From Peronospora farinosa (taxonomy: Eukaryota; Oomycota; Peronosporomycetes; Peronosporales; Peronosporaceae), in NCBI GenBank assembly GCA_947646735.1, contig CANTFK010000298.1, positions 1 to 64,000 of the forward strand: a DNA stretch of 64,000 bases, written 5' to 3'. This document shows positions 33,401 to 42,150 of the stretch, in pieces. The position numbers and the translations under genes were made by a program. Every line of letters begins with the position of its first letter. Position 1 is the first letter of the stretch. The notes under the pieces were generated by a model that was not told where the DNA came from, made no database searches, and saw only the letters and a program-made list of their open reading frames with translations.

Positions 33401-34617
33401 GCTTGCTGCTTTTGAAGCGTGGCGGCGAGTCAGTGTTTGTTGGGGAGCTTGGGGAGCAATGCAAGAAGCTCGTTTGCTACCTTGAGGCGATTCCGGGCAC
33501 GCCGCCATGCCCCAAGGATCAGAATCCTGCGACGTGGATGCTGGAAGTGATCGGCGCCGGTGTGAGCAGCGCTTCATCGAGTACGACGGATTTCGTGAAG
33601 TGTTTTCAAGAGAGTGAGGAAAAGCGTCTTTTGGATGATCAAATGAACCGACCTGGGCTTACTCGGCCGAGCATGGATCTCCCCGAGATGAAGTTTAATG
33701 AGAAGCGTGCAGCAAGTTCATGGACGCAGATGCGATTTTTGATAAAGCGTTTCCATGACCGGTACTGGCGCACACCAACGTACAACATCACGCGAATTGT
33801 GATCGCACTTGGTCTGGGAATCCTGTTTGCCGTTGTGTTCGCGAACAAATCTTACCAGACGTATCAGGAGGTCAATGCTGGTATCGCCATGGTTTTCATG
33901 ACGTCCATGTTTAACGGTGTGATCTCGTTCACGGGTACTCTGCCCATTTCATTTGCCGAACGTGGTGCGTATTACCGTGAGCGTGCTTCACAGACCTACA
34001 ACTGTTTGTGGTACTTCGTTGGCTCAACGGTGGCTGAGATCCCGTACGTTTTTTTCAGCAGCGCACTGTTTACTGTAGTTTTCTACCCGTCGGTTGGCTT
34101 TACGGATGTGGCATCTGGCTTCATGTTCTGGATCACGATTGCGCTCTTCGTGCTAATGCAGACATACCTGGGTCAATTGTTTATCTACGCAATGCCTACA
34201 ATAGAGGTGGCAGCGATACTTGGCGTGCTGTACAACTCGATCTGCCTGGTCTTCGCAGGATTTAACCCTCCGGCAGCCAAGATTCCTCACGGTTACCACT
34301 GGTTGTACGTCATAACGCCACAGAAGTATTCGATGGGTCTCTTGAACTCGCTGGTGTTCACCGATTGCCCCGATCTGCCGACGTGGAACAATGATACTGG
34401 TGAGTACGAAGGCGGTAGTGATCTAATGGCCTGTCGTGAGCTAACCAACGCTCCAAGATCTCTTGGCCATATTACCGTCAAGGAATACGTGGAATCGAAC
34501 TTCGGGTACAAGCATTCGGAGATCTGGAGCAACTTTGGCTACATGTTTGTGTTCATTGTGGTCTATCGACTGTTAGCACTACTGGCACTACGCTTTATCA
34601 ACCACCAAAAGAGATAA
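30469..34617 (+). CDS. Full-size PDR-type ABC transporter, subfamily G
   Basis: 1382 aa in the arrangement (NBD-TMD)x2 of pleiotropic drug resistance transporters, which export lipids and xenobiotics across the plasma membrane using ATP. NBD1 has Walker A GQPGSGKTS at 114, signature VSGGERRR at 247 and Walker B VTLMDE ending near 272. NBD2 has Walker A GSSGAGKTT at 807, a variant signature SQEQAKRLT near 909, normal for this family, and Walker B ILFLDEPTSGLD near 928. Each half ends in a block of about six membrane segments. The start is uncertain: in-frame ATGs exist at 30376, 30397 and 30430, and I chose 30469 because the following MEDEVPRMGPES-type sequence fits soluble family N termini. 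In plant pathogens such pumps are linked to tolerance of plant defence compounds. Confidence 0.93.
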   Translation: MEDEVPRMGPESLTSAKAMMAHGPNALYRYVAAKIEASMGRHLPQMEVRYHNLSVTAKVTISGQVTAESELPTVLNTIKRSLANFTWNKREENKAIIKNVSGVFKPGTITLLLGQPGSGKTSLMRVLAGQFSKSSRVEIEGDVTYNGVPRERITKLLPQFSAYVAQFDRHFPKLSVRETLEFAYAVCGGDMPKHIEGMLGHGTLEQNAEALETARKYFENFPDLVIEQLGLHFCQDTIIGSGMLRGVSGGERRRVTTGEMEFGMKYVTLMDEISTGLDSAATFDIITTQRSIAKYLHKTVVIALLQPAPEVFNLFDNVMVLNQGEIIYHGPRDQAVPYFERLGFQCPARRDSADFLLDLGTNMQKKYEGELPVGMEKHPRLASDFSEYWRQSPLYAELISTIDAPHDSERLKDVEACIKVMPEFHQSFWESTKTVTARQWKLTKRNKSFIYARALMVVVMGLVYGTSFYQIDPTDAQMSVGLLFQATIFMSLGQTAQVPTFYEAREVFYKQRSANLYRSASFAIANSLALIPQAIGESIVFGPLVYWMAGLVPLVEHFVVFLIILAQINLVYAAWFFCLTALCPSFGIAKPMSTFTIVIFNLFGGFVMAKNVIPDWLIWIYYLVPVSWSLRALCVNQYRSKTFDVCVYDDVDYCSEFGLTMGEYFLKQYAVPSDHAWVWTGIVYMFGLYIFLMAVGASVLEYKRYDDPRNASRKLNDEHAEEAAIETSDYILATTPKCSGTSSGSGLSARKCGLDAPMHEKMFTPVTIAFQDLRYSVPKPGSPDESLELLRGISGFAEPGSLTALMGSSGAGKTTLMDVIAGRKTGGTITGKILLNGFKASDLAIRRCTGYCEQMDVHSDASTFRESLTFSAFLRQDSSIPDNRKYNTVNECLDLLDMHAIADKIVRGCSQEQAKRLTIGVELAAQPSILFLDEPTSGLDAHSAKLIMDGIRKVADSGRTILCTIHQPSSDVFFLFDRLLLLKRGGESVFVGELGEQCKKLVCYLEAIPGTPPCPKDQNPATWMLEVIGAGVSSASSSTTDFVKCFQESEEKRLLDDQMNRPGLTRPSMDLPEMKFNEKRAASSWTQMRFLIKRFHDRYWRTPTYNITRIVIALGLGILFAVVFANKSYQTYQEVNAGIAMVFMTSMFNGVISFTGTLPISFAERGAYYRERASQTYNCLWYFVGSTVAEIPYVFFSSALFTVVFYPSVGFTDVASGFMFWITIALFVLMQTYLGQLFIYAMPTIEVAAILGVLYNSICLVFAGFNPPAAKIPHGYHWLYVITPQKYSMGLLNSLVFTDCPDLPTWNNDTGEYEGGSDLMACRELTNAPRSLGHITVKEYVESNFGYKHSEIWSNFGYMFVFIVVYRLLALLALRFINHQKR

Positions 34618-35033
34618 GGGAATGAATATATTACGTGTCATTTGTCAAATGTTAACTGCTGCATCAAAGTATCGACACTCTCCATCCAGTAACGCCTTAA
34701 ATCGACGCTTGGTCGTACATGTCTTTTCGAAAGTTTGTTTGTGATTTTTCATTGATGTCATTCGAACGTTTCTTCGTCTCGTTTGCATACAGGGATCGTT
34801 TGTACCATATCGTTCCATTGTACGAGCTACAATATCGACATGTAGCAATGGGGGACTCGATGGTCCGACCATTCGGTCGACTGCTTGAATGATGTGGGTT
34901 CATTTTCTGACTCGATGTGTTTTCGAGGCTGTTTGTATCTAACCAGCCACAACGTTTACCTTGATTTCAGTAAGCAATAGTGCACCGATGGTACGAAGTT
35001 GATACATTTTCGTATTTGCGATCGAATTGTACG
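34618..35033. other. Intergenic region between ABCG and the PH/SnoaL-like gene
   Basis: Contains overlapping minus-strand frames (34645-34872, 34697-34903) of doubtful value. A TTCATTTTCTGACTC initiator-like motif lies near 34899, about 130 nt before the next ATG. Confidence 0.4.
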
Positions 35034-38000
35034 ATGGTATTCCAGAGCTCGTCGAAAGCGTCAGTATCGACACGAAGCCTTACTCGTCAATGCACGTGCG
35101 TAACTGAGACGGAATCTGACTCCGATAATGATAGCGACGTTAGCCACAGTGTCGTTAACGAGGTGACAATTGAGAATGAATTACTAATTGGGTCATCTCG
35201 TTCGACATCTTCGAAATGGTCCAATTCGATGTCTCTATTGCAGTACAGCACGACCACACACGACCCGTTAAAAACTTCTCAAGCTCTACACAATACTGAG
35301 GCATTACGACAAGCGTCAGCTCTCGATAACGTCTTTTGCAGCTGCTACGATGTGGACACTGTGCTTAGTACCGTGCAACGGAGAGAACGAGGTCATTTTT
35401 CACCACTGCAGAAGCTATTATTGAGACCAGAGTCAATCAAACAAGTCTTTGTCTATGCTACATCGGTCCGTGAAATGGATTCAAGTTGTAGAGAAACTGA
35501 GCAACATGATGCAGATGTGCAAAACCCAGAGAAGTATCGACAAGCTTTCGTGGCAACGGAGATGATCCTTAGATTTTATTTAAAAGTTATGAAGTGGCAT
35601 GGAGATCCTAAACAAGATCCGATGGAGAATAGTGCAAATGTGACAGATAAAGACATGGAGAAGGCTACAGCTCACGAGACAATTCGGAGACAACCAAGTG
35701 ATCCATTGATAGAACAAATAGTGTCATCGACTCGATCCAATATGAACACTTTGATGGACTTTCGGAGCAATGCTTCAGCTAGAAAAATGGCGAGGATTCA
35801 ACGTCTACGAGCGAGTATGAGATTTGAAAGCTCGGGAAGCAGTATGTCTGATTTTAGTGTGAGTGGTGACGAGGATATAGAGTTGCTGAAAGATCCAAGT
35901 ACGCGTGGATATTTGCTGCGGCTTGAAGATTTGACATCAAAGGAGTGGAAACGAATTTTTGGAGGTTTGTTTCGGTTTTTGTGGCCACAATCAATCTCTA
36001 AGGGTCTAAAAAAAGGGGAGGATAGTGATGATGACGTCGAAGTTGACAACGTTCTAGTTGCTAACATGTGCAAGATTACGAAGAATTTTGTCATTTTTCC
36101 AGGGGTTCTCAGGCTACTTTGCGACGAAAATGAAGCAGATGAGAAGGAGTGGTTGCTGTCACGTCTAGCAGCACATGTATACAATCCAGACATTGCCGCG
36201 CTGTTACATGGGTTGATACACCTTTCGAACCGTCGTGGTTTTGAGTATTTTCGGATCATTCGCTGTCTGGTCGAGAGGATTGTGGAGCAAGCGCCGACTC
36301 GACTAGTAAGATCACTCTCTTCTGTGTCATCAACGTCGACGGTGTCGTCTACGTCGTCAGCTTCTCCTCGGTTGTCCATCGGGGGCACACTGACAATACC
36401 ATCATCTCCATTATTCTCGTCAAAGACGACGCCGCTGTCCCCGTCGTTATGTACCTCAAATACGACATCTACAGTTCATTCAAGGATAACTGGATGTGCA
36501 GAAATCCTGTCAAAAATCCTGAAAGACGAATTTCCTAATACCTTTCGGTATTACATACAAACGAAACTTCAGCTCGTGTCATTTGAGAGTGTCGAGCCAT
36601 TTGAGCGAGAACTCTTTCCACCGAAAAAGACCCCAAGCGATCCTGTCATGCACTATAAGCTCAAGTACGCAGTATTAGCCGCTCTGACGGAAGATTCGAC
36701 TGTTCTTGCTCGATTGGCTGAACTTGGAATGGCAGAGCTACGTTTTTTAGATGCCCACCACACGAATGGAGCTTGTATTCCTAGTGTTCTTCTTATCGAT
36801 GTATTGCGCCAGGCCATCGAGTTTTCTATGCATCATTCAGAGCAACTAGAGGCATTCGTCGCTCCGATTCACCTCGTTCTAGACACCATTTGTGCGTCTA
36901 TCAACTACCACCAGCATCTATCTACGATATCAGAATTCGCTGCGCGTGACCGTTTCAGTGACAGTGACTCCGACAATGACGAAACCGAGGATGGAGAGGA
37001 CTTCACTTTGTTTGCTGATATAAGCGGAAAAGATAACCCGAGTATACCTTCCAAACGTGATGCCTCACCTGCTCAAAGTACACTATTCATGGGAATAACG
37101 CCTCCAGCAATCAGCTATTCGCCTAGGTCCGGCAGGACTATTGTGAACCATCGTCCGTTAGCATCAACATTGCTTGTTATGCATGTGGTGGAGTTGCTGG
37201 ATGTTGTTATACTAATGTCGAACGACCGCATTGACAGCCGTTTGACTCGATTGGATATTGCAACGTCGCTGATGGAAATTTTTGATAAGTTCCCCGCGGC
37301 CAGCATACTGCATTGCCGACTAGTGAAGCTGTACTTGAACCTATTGGACCGATCGTCTACAAATGGGCGTGTAAACAATCCACTCCTGCGAAGTATTTTC
37401 CATTCACCTGATTCTATCTTGGAGTTTATCTTACACAAGCTCGACACGAACACGTCGGCTCACATCTATGACGCTCATTTGGCGATCATCGGAGTAAAAA
37501 TTGCGAAAACTTGCAGCTCGCCCACGCTTCAGCAGGAACTTATTCGCCAATTCTGCAACAATGTGAAGGGTTGGAATGATTTTGCTTCATCACTCGTCGC
37601 CACTCATTCTCAGCAGATTGACGTGTTAAGCGATTCACTACTTAGCTTGCAAGTTGACGGCGGTGAGGCTCGTAATGGAGACCTGAAAAAACGAAACACG
37701 AGCGAAGATGGCATTAACACAAGCTTCCTACCTGCTCGGCCGTCATCCTCTGCGAGTGAGTACCTATCACGAGAGTTGGAACCATTTCAACGACTTCCGA
37801 TGGAGAAAGAAGGTTTTGGATCGTCACAAAATCTGGCTCGCGAAAGTGAAGCGGTGCATCCCAGCGATATGTTCCAGAGCCGATCACGGAGCAAGTTTCC
37901 AGAGACAATTATCGATATTTTGCAGTCAGATGAGTCGACATCATTTGATGTTGAAGAAGATGACTTCTTTGTCAGTGGGTATGTTTACCAGAAGCGCTCT

Positions 38001-38855
38001 AAGTGGGTAAAGGTGTACCTAAAGTTTGACAAGTCTACTTGTCAACTGACTTTGCAGAATGCTTCCATTCCAACCTCTCGACCACCGAGCAAGGGGGTAT
38101 CCAAAACGTTTTCTCCACTAAAAGCGTCTTTCTTCCAACAATTCTTGATGGCACGCAAGCAGGCATGGATGTCACGGCCCAAAACATTGGTGGTGTGTAA
38201 TGCTCGAAGATGGATTGTTTTTCATCGTGGCGTAAAGGAACACAACAGCGATGCTTTTGGTTTTCAAATCGAGGTATTCGACAACCACCGAGAGGAAGAT
38301 GAAACTCTGACTTTTGTCACACTGTCACATGCGTCGAGGACAAGGTGGTTTGAGTCGATGCAGTCTGCAGTTACTAGGACACGGACATGTAACAGCTTCA
38401 GTGACATTGACGAAGCTGCCAATACGACATTGGTTGAAAGCGTAGCAAAAAAGTGTGGTGGGTTGTATTTGGTTGTACCCGATATCAACTTGCTGGGGCT
38501 CATGACATCTGCCAGCTTTTTTTTAAAGTCCGAGGTGCCCGAGGAGATGCCTTTCTGGGGAACATATTATGGTACCCAGGGCATACTCAAATACGTATCA
38601 TTATTCAATCAATGCCTGGATGTCGTCCTCGTCGAAGAGAAGAATATTGAAGCGATCGGCTACTCGGTGATTATAGAATTTGATGCTACATTCCGGAGAT
38701 CGGAAAATAAAGCTACTTGCATCGACTTGGAGCCACCGTCAGTCAAATGCACTTGCACTGACACGTACTTGATTCGTTGCAATTTAATCATTGGATTGAC
38801 ACGAACAATCGCTGACTCTGAAAAGCTGTTGCAGCTTCTCTGTGATGATGAATAG
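35034..38855 (+). CDS. Large protein with helical repeat region (possible PP6 regulatory subunit/SAPS relative), PH domain and SnoaL-like domain
   Basis: 1273 aa, single exon. After a Ser-rich, acidic N terminus, residues about 110-600 are helical. Segments such as YRQAFVATEMILRFYLK and WLLSRLAAHVYNPDIAALL recall SAPS-domain regulators of PP6-type phosphatases. That assignment is weak. Ser-rich linkers (SSVSSTSTVSSTSS) and an acidic stretch (SDSDSDNDETEDGED) follow. Residues about 976-1118 form a PH-like domain (FVSGYVYQKRSKWVKVYLKF, ending RTRWFESMQSAV). Residues about 1138-1272 look like an NTF2/SnoaL-like domain (MPFWGTYYGTQGILKYVSLF). The PH domain predicts membrane or protein docking. 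The ATG at 35034 is preferred; the frame extends to 34980 without ATG. Confidence 0.6.
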   Translation: MVFQSSSKASVSTRSLTRQCTCVTETESDSDNDSDVSHSVVNEVTIENELLIGSSRSTSSKWSNSMSLLQYSTTTHDPLKTSQALHNTEALRQASALDNVFCSCYDVDTVLSTVQRRERGHFSPLQKLLLRPESIKQVFVYATSVREMDSSCRETEQHDADVQNPEKYRQAFVATEMILRFYLKVMKWHGDPKQDPMENSANVTDKDMEKATAHETIRRQPSDPLIEQIVSSTRSNMNTLMDFRSNASARKMARIQRLRASMRFESSGSSMSDFSVSGDEDIELLKDPSTRGYLLRLEDLTSKEWKRIFGGLFRFLWPQSISKGLKKGEDSDDDVEVDNVLVANMCKITKNFVIFPGVLRLLCDENEADEKEWLLSRLAAHVYNPDIAALLHGLIHLSNRRGFEYFRIIRCLVERIVEQAPTRLVRSLSSVSSTSTVSSTSSASPRLSIGGTLTIPSSPLFSSKTTPLSPSLCTSNTTSTVHSRITGCAEILSKILKDEFPNTFRYYIQTKLQLVSFESVEPFERELFPPKKTPSDPVMHYKLKYAVLAALTEDSTVLARLAELGMAELRFLDAHHTNGACIPSVLLIDVLRQAIEFSMHHSEQLEAFVAPIHLVLDTICASINYHQHLSTISEFAARDRFSDSDSDNDETEDGEDFTLFADISGKDNPSIPSKRDASPAQSTLFMGITPPAISYSPRSGRTIVNHRPLASTLLVMHVVELLDVVILMSNDRIDSRLTRLDIATSLMEIFDKFPAASILHCRLVKLYLNLLDRSSTNGRVNNPLLRSIFHSPDSILEFILHKLDTNTSAHIYDAHLAIIGVKIAKTCSSPTLQQELIRQFCNNVKGWNDFASSLVATHSQQIDVLSDSLLSLQVDGGEARNGDLKKRNTSEDGINTSFLPARPSSSASEYLSRELEPFQRLPMEKEGFGSSQNLARESEAVHPSDMFQSRSRSKFPETIIDILQSDESTSFDVEEDDFFVSGYVYQKRSKWVKVYLKFDKSTCQLTLQNASIPTSRPPSKGVSKTFSPLKASFFQQFLMARKQAWMSRPKTLVVCNARRWIVFHRGVKEHNSDAFGFQIEVFDNHREEDETLTFVTLSHASRTRWFESMQSAVTRTRTCNSFSDIDEAANTTLVESVAKKCGGLYLVVPDINLLGLMTSASFFLKSEVPEEMPFWGTYYGTQGILKYVSLFNQCLDVVLVEEKNIEAIGYSVIIEFDATFRRSENKATCIDLEPPSVKCTCTDTYLIRCNLIIGLTRTIADSEKLLQLLCDDE

Positions 38856-39494
38856 AGAAACAATTGGACAAGTATATAATTAAGCATCACGTTCTGCTTC
38901 TCAGTTGTAGTCCGAGTGAGCCAAGCCGCTATTTCGCGACGGACGAGTAACTATCATCGCTCACATCGATCTGCAACCATCAGCCTTCCAAAGTCGCATT
39001 TGCGAAGAGCTACGAAACGCTTCGGCCCCGCAAGAGGAGTGATTTAATTGTTTTTCCAGGATATTTCATCAAAATGGCACTAGACAAATGACCAAGACGG
39101 TGTGAAATGATCTCGATGTGGAATTGTCAACTAAACGAAACTAGGAGGTACCCAGCTTGCCATATTGCAGAGCTCAAATATTGCTCTAATTAGATTGTCT
39201 AGGTGCCTGTTGTTCCCTTTCAATCTTTGTTCCATATACGAGGTCCTTGGCTCGGAGTTCGGGCTGACTAACAACATTTGATGGATTGTTAGCACATACG
39301 TAGGGTGTAGCTCAGTTCTCGAGGTCAATCGATCGGTGTTTTGCTATTGCCAATGAAACACGATACAAGACGTAATGTAAGGAGTAATCTAATGTGAAGA
39401 AGTGGCAATCACCGCGTGGCACAAAGACGAACGGAAGCGCTGTGGCGAAGTCAGGACAAAGTCCATCTACAAGATTGACAGAAGAAACAAGCAC
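38856..39494. other. Intergenic region between convergent genes
   Basis: 640 bases between the stop of the PH/SnoaL gene and the stop of LpxA, so it contains two 3' flanks. Only short frames (65 codons or fewer) are open and none is recognised. Confidence 0.5.
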
Positions 39495-40771
39495 TTAACA
39501 TCGAGATAATCCAGTATCTCCATGCCAATCGATTTCATGAAAAGTTACCATCTCGTGTACCATGGGTCCTCGATCAGCGTCCAGCCCTTCATCAAGCAAA
39601 AACTGTTTTGCCTCAATCGCACGCTCAACCACTGTTTCCCTATAAGTCAAACTGTAGCGGGCAAAGAGCGCATTAGCACATACCATCGATTTGCCCGAGT
39701 CCACAAGGAAAAAACATAGACGTACTCGAGTGAAGGCGCAAACCCCGTCTTCTGGCTGTCATGTCTGCCAAATATATAGCGGTACACCTGCAGCATCAGT
39801 TTGATATTGCTTTGTGACACTCCGGCACGACGCAAGCCAACGAGATTCAGTCCTGCAAGCTTGGCGCGATTGCCCACAACCAAGCCGTACGGTAGCACGT
39901 CACCATCCACTGCACTCTGTGCGCCTACCATAGCTAGGGGACCCACACTCACATGCTGCTTAAGCCCAACTAGTCCACCAATGATAGCTCCGTCCCCAAT
40001 AGACACATGACCAGCAATACACACATTGTTTGAGACTACAACACGTCTCCCCAACTGTGAATCATGTGCCACATGTGCCCCACAAAGCAGCCAGCAATCA
40101 TCACCAATGGATGTTGGTAGTTGTGAGTACGATGTACTGCTATGCGCCGTCACATGCTCGCGGATGACACAATTGCTGCCAATCGTCAGTGTCCACTCCT
40201 TTGCCTTTTGCTCTGCAACTATCCGGTGTTTCTTGTCCTGTGGTTCTCCACCTAATCTTGCAAAGGAGTGAACCTGAGTACCATTCCCGACACGAGTTTT
40301 GCCATCAATCACCACGTGACTTTGTAGACAAACATTTGCTTCCAGCACCACATCTACAAACCCATTCAAGACATAACCATTTCTTAACCAACTACAACAC
40401 GAAAAACATATCAACTGAAACACACTTGGTCCAATGACAGAATAAGGGCCAACGAGCACATTCGGCCCCAGCTCTGCATTTGGATGAACTACAGCCGTCA
40501 CATGGACGTCGGGAACTCGATCAACTGATTGACAATCTTCTGTAGGACGAACATCTCGATGTGTAGCATGAGCGATGAGCTCTTTCAGTACCTCAGTAGA
40601 TGTAGAAGACTGGAAAAAAAGTAGTTAGCATGAGGTAGGAATTCAAAACAAGAAGCGATCATGTGTACGAACCATTGATCGAGAAAAAACGGAGCGAGGT
40701 AGTTGACCGTTGTGCGGAATTAACACCATGAGGCGTTGCCATTTGTCACAATGAAGAACTCTCCTTAGCAT
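39495..40771 (-). CDS. lpxA: UDP-N-acetylglucosamine O-acyltransferase (LpxA), probably mitochondrial
   Basis: LpxA transfers a hydroxyacyl chain from acyl-ACP to UDP-GlcNAc, the first step of lipid A-type synthesis. The model is complement(join(39495..39651, 39744..40353, 40426..40609, 40673..40771)), 349 aa. All introns are GT-AG (63, 72 and 92 nt), and splicing restores the left-handed beta-helix hexapeptides (VLVGPYSVIGPN, VVIDGKTRVGNGT). It also restores the C-terminal helical part (LTYRETVVERAIEAKQFL). The catalytic region matches the family: NCVIREHVTAHSS, CWLLCGAHVAHDSQLG, and GDVLPYGLVVGNRAKLAGLN. The N terminus adds about 60 residues, starting MLRRVLHCDKWQRLMVLIPH, basic and presequence-like; plant LpxA is mitochondrial. 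The first exon is the least certain part. Confidence 0.85.
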
Positions 40772-41234
40772 CTTGTGTGTCACGGGTGAATAATGAATGT
40801 AATTATTGAACTTTAAGGTGGGAAGTTTGCCAAAGAAGTGGTTTTGAATAGTGAGTTTTATTATTTCCATCATGTGCGTCCTACCTACCAACACCCTGAG
40901 TTGCAGCCGCTCCTTGCTCCTGCACGATTTTAGCACAAGATGTGCTTACCTTCCGTCTTTTCTGTCGCCTGCAAACCAAACTCAGACCGCCCTCCAATAA
41001 GTTATCCTCTTTAAGCTATAACCTCCGGTAGGTTATCAAATTTCGTGCCCACTGAGCTCGTTTTATGGTCGCTAAGTTATAAGTTATAAGTTAAAGCCAG
41101 GCAGGGCAATATAACTTTATAAAATGTGTATTTTTCTTGTATTTTAAACGAGAAAACCTACTTAAACCTTACGTCAAAAGTAGTTAAGGTATGGATGCGT
41201 TGCGAAAATTCGAGCTGAAGGTCGCGGGAGGACT
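40772..41234. other. AT-rich spacer with an inverted repeat
   Basis: Between the LpxA 5' end and the small coiled-coil gene. It holds the inverted repeat ATAACCT-CCGGT-AGGTTAT at 41018-41036 and a short AAGTTAT tandem at about 41074-41093. No gene. Confidence 0.5.
41018..41036. repeat. Perfect 7-bp inverted repeat ATAACCT/AGGTTAT
   Basis: ATAACCT at 41018-41024 and its reverse complement AGGTTAT at 41030-41036, loop CCGGT. It shares the core AACCTCC with the palindrome at 41864-41917 on the other side of the small gene. Confidence 0.7.
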
Positions 41235-41733
41235 CTATAAGCGGATTGAGGACTGGAATACATCGAGCACGGACCAGGTATCACGAAGGAAAATGGTCTT
41301 TTCAATTCTGGTGAACTTGTCTGCGACAAGCACCACATTTCCACTATATTCTCCCTCCTTCTGTGCCTTTCGAGAGCAGGAACGATAGGGCAACTAGCGT
41401 AGATAGGGATGCATAGAAGAAAAAGGATAGCAAAGATAGCCAAGCATAACACGGAATCATGATTAATAAAAATTCTAGCTTTTACTTTTTCCAGAATCTC
41501 GTTCTCGGTCAGCTCCGGCTGAGCAGTCTTATCCTCTAAGATAGAATTGTGAAGCTCCGAAATCGTCATTAGATCCCGGACACGCAGCTGCTCTAGATGG
41601 TCACTCAGCTCCTCCTCCAGCTTTTCGACGTCATTTACTATCTGGGTAGGCAAAACATTGTTGTACACTGTAGATTTACATATAGCTTTCACGAATAGCA
41701 CAGAAAATACAAGTTTACGACATATTCCATACC
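41235..41733 (-). CDS. Small coiled-coil protein, unrecognised, 5' end unresolved
   Basis: Two exons on the minus strand look coding. 41641-41486 encodes a charged coiled-coil helix (NDVEKLEEELSDHLEQLRVR, then ELTENEILEK). 41393-41235 encodes a C terminus ending FLRDTWSVLDVFQSSIRL. They join in phase 0 across a 92-nt intron with a long pyrimidine tract and TAG acceptor. A further exon ending at 41733 (LLVGPGPK, donor GTATGG) joins in phase 0 across 91 nt. No ATG was found upstream, so the start is missing. I do not recognise the family. A competing plus-strand ORF (41191-41388) overlaps the last exon and could instead be real. Confidence 0.45.
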
Positions 41734-42150
41734 TTTGGGCCAGGTCCAACTAACAAAGGAGTCAAGGACTTATGTTCTTTTTAGCAGTGTGAACCTTGGG
41801 GTTGGTTTCTTTTTATTATTTAAGTTCTCTTATGTAAAATACACATGATCCGATAATGTGTAACCTCCGTTAAGTTTTGGGTATCACTGTCCACCGTACC
41901 CCAAACCTTAACGGAGGGAGCTCTGTATAATTACTCTATAAACTCCAATAGAACCGTGGATGTCACTAGGCCCATGATTCCATCGCATGACTACACAAAA
42001 AAGTCAATACATTGATAGGAGCGTCAGTATTCCACACCGTTTTGTGACCCCAACTTCCCTTTAAACAAAATAGAAAATAAAGTTTAAAGCGTACCAAGAA
42101 TAAGTTTTGCATGAAAATTCATTGCGGCAACAACACAATGACAAGAAATG
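41734..42150. other. Intergenic region with a long imperfect palindrome
   Basis: Between the small gene and the kinesin stop. It carries the inverted repeat at 41864-41917. The remainder is AT-rich and without a gene. Confidence 0.5.
41864..41917. repeat. Imperfect 20-21 bp inverted repeat
   Basis: CCTCCGTTAAG-TTTTGGGTA (41864-41883) pairs with TACCCCAAACCTTAACGGAGG (41897-41917) with one mismatch and one extra base, loop 13 nt. The arms end in a CCTCC/GGAGG block. It could be a MITE-like relic, a transposon terminus or a structured 3' flank. Confidence 0.75.

Noticed and set aside
34645..34903. Two overlapping minus-strand frames that could be a zinc-finger (BED-like) fragment
   Set aside because: Only a C-x2-C (CRYC) is visible, the rest of the metal ligands are missing, and the frames compete with each other.
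39131..39494. Minus-strand frames in the region after LpxA
   Set aside because: They lie past the LpxA stop, are short, and have no domain.
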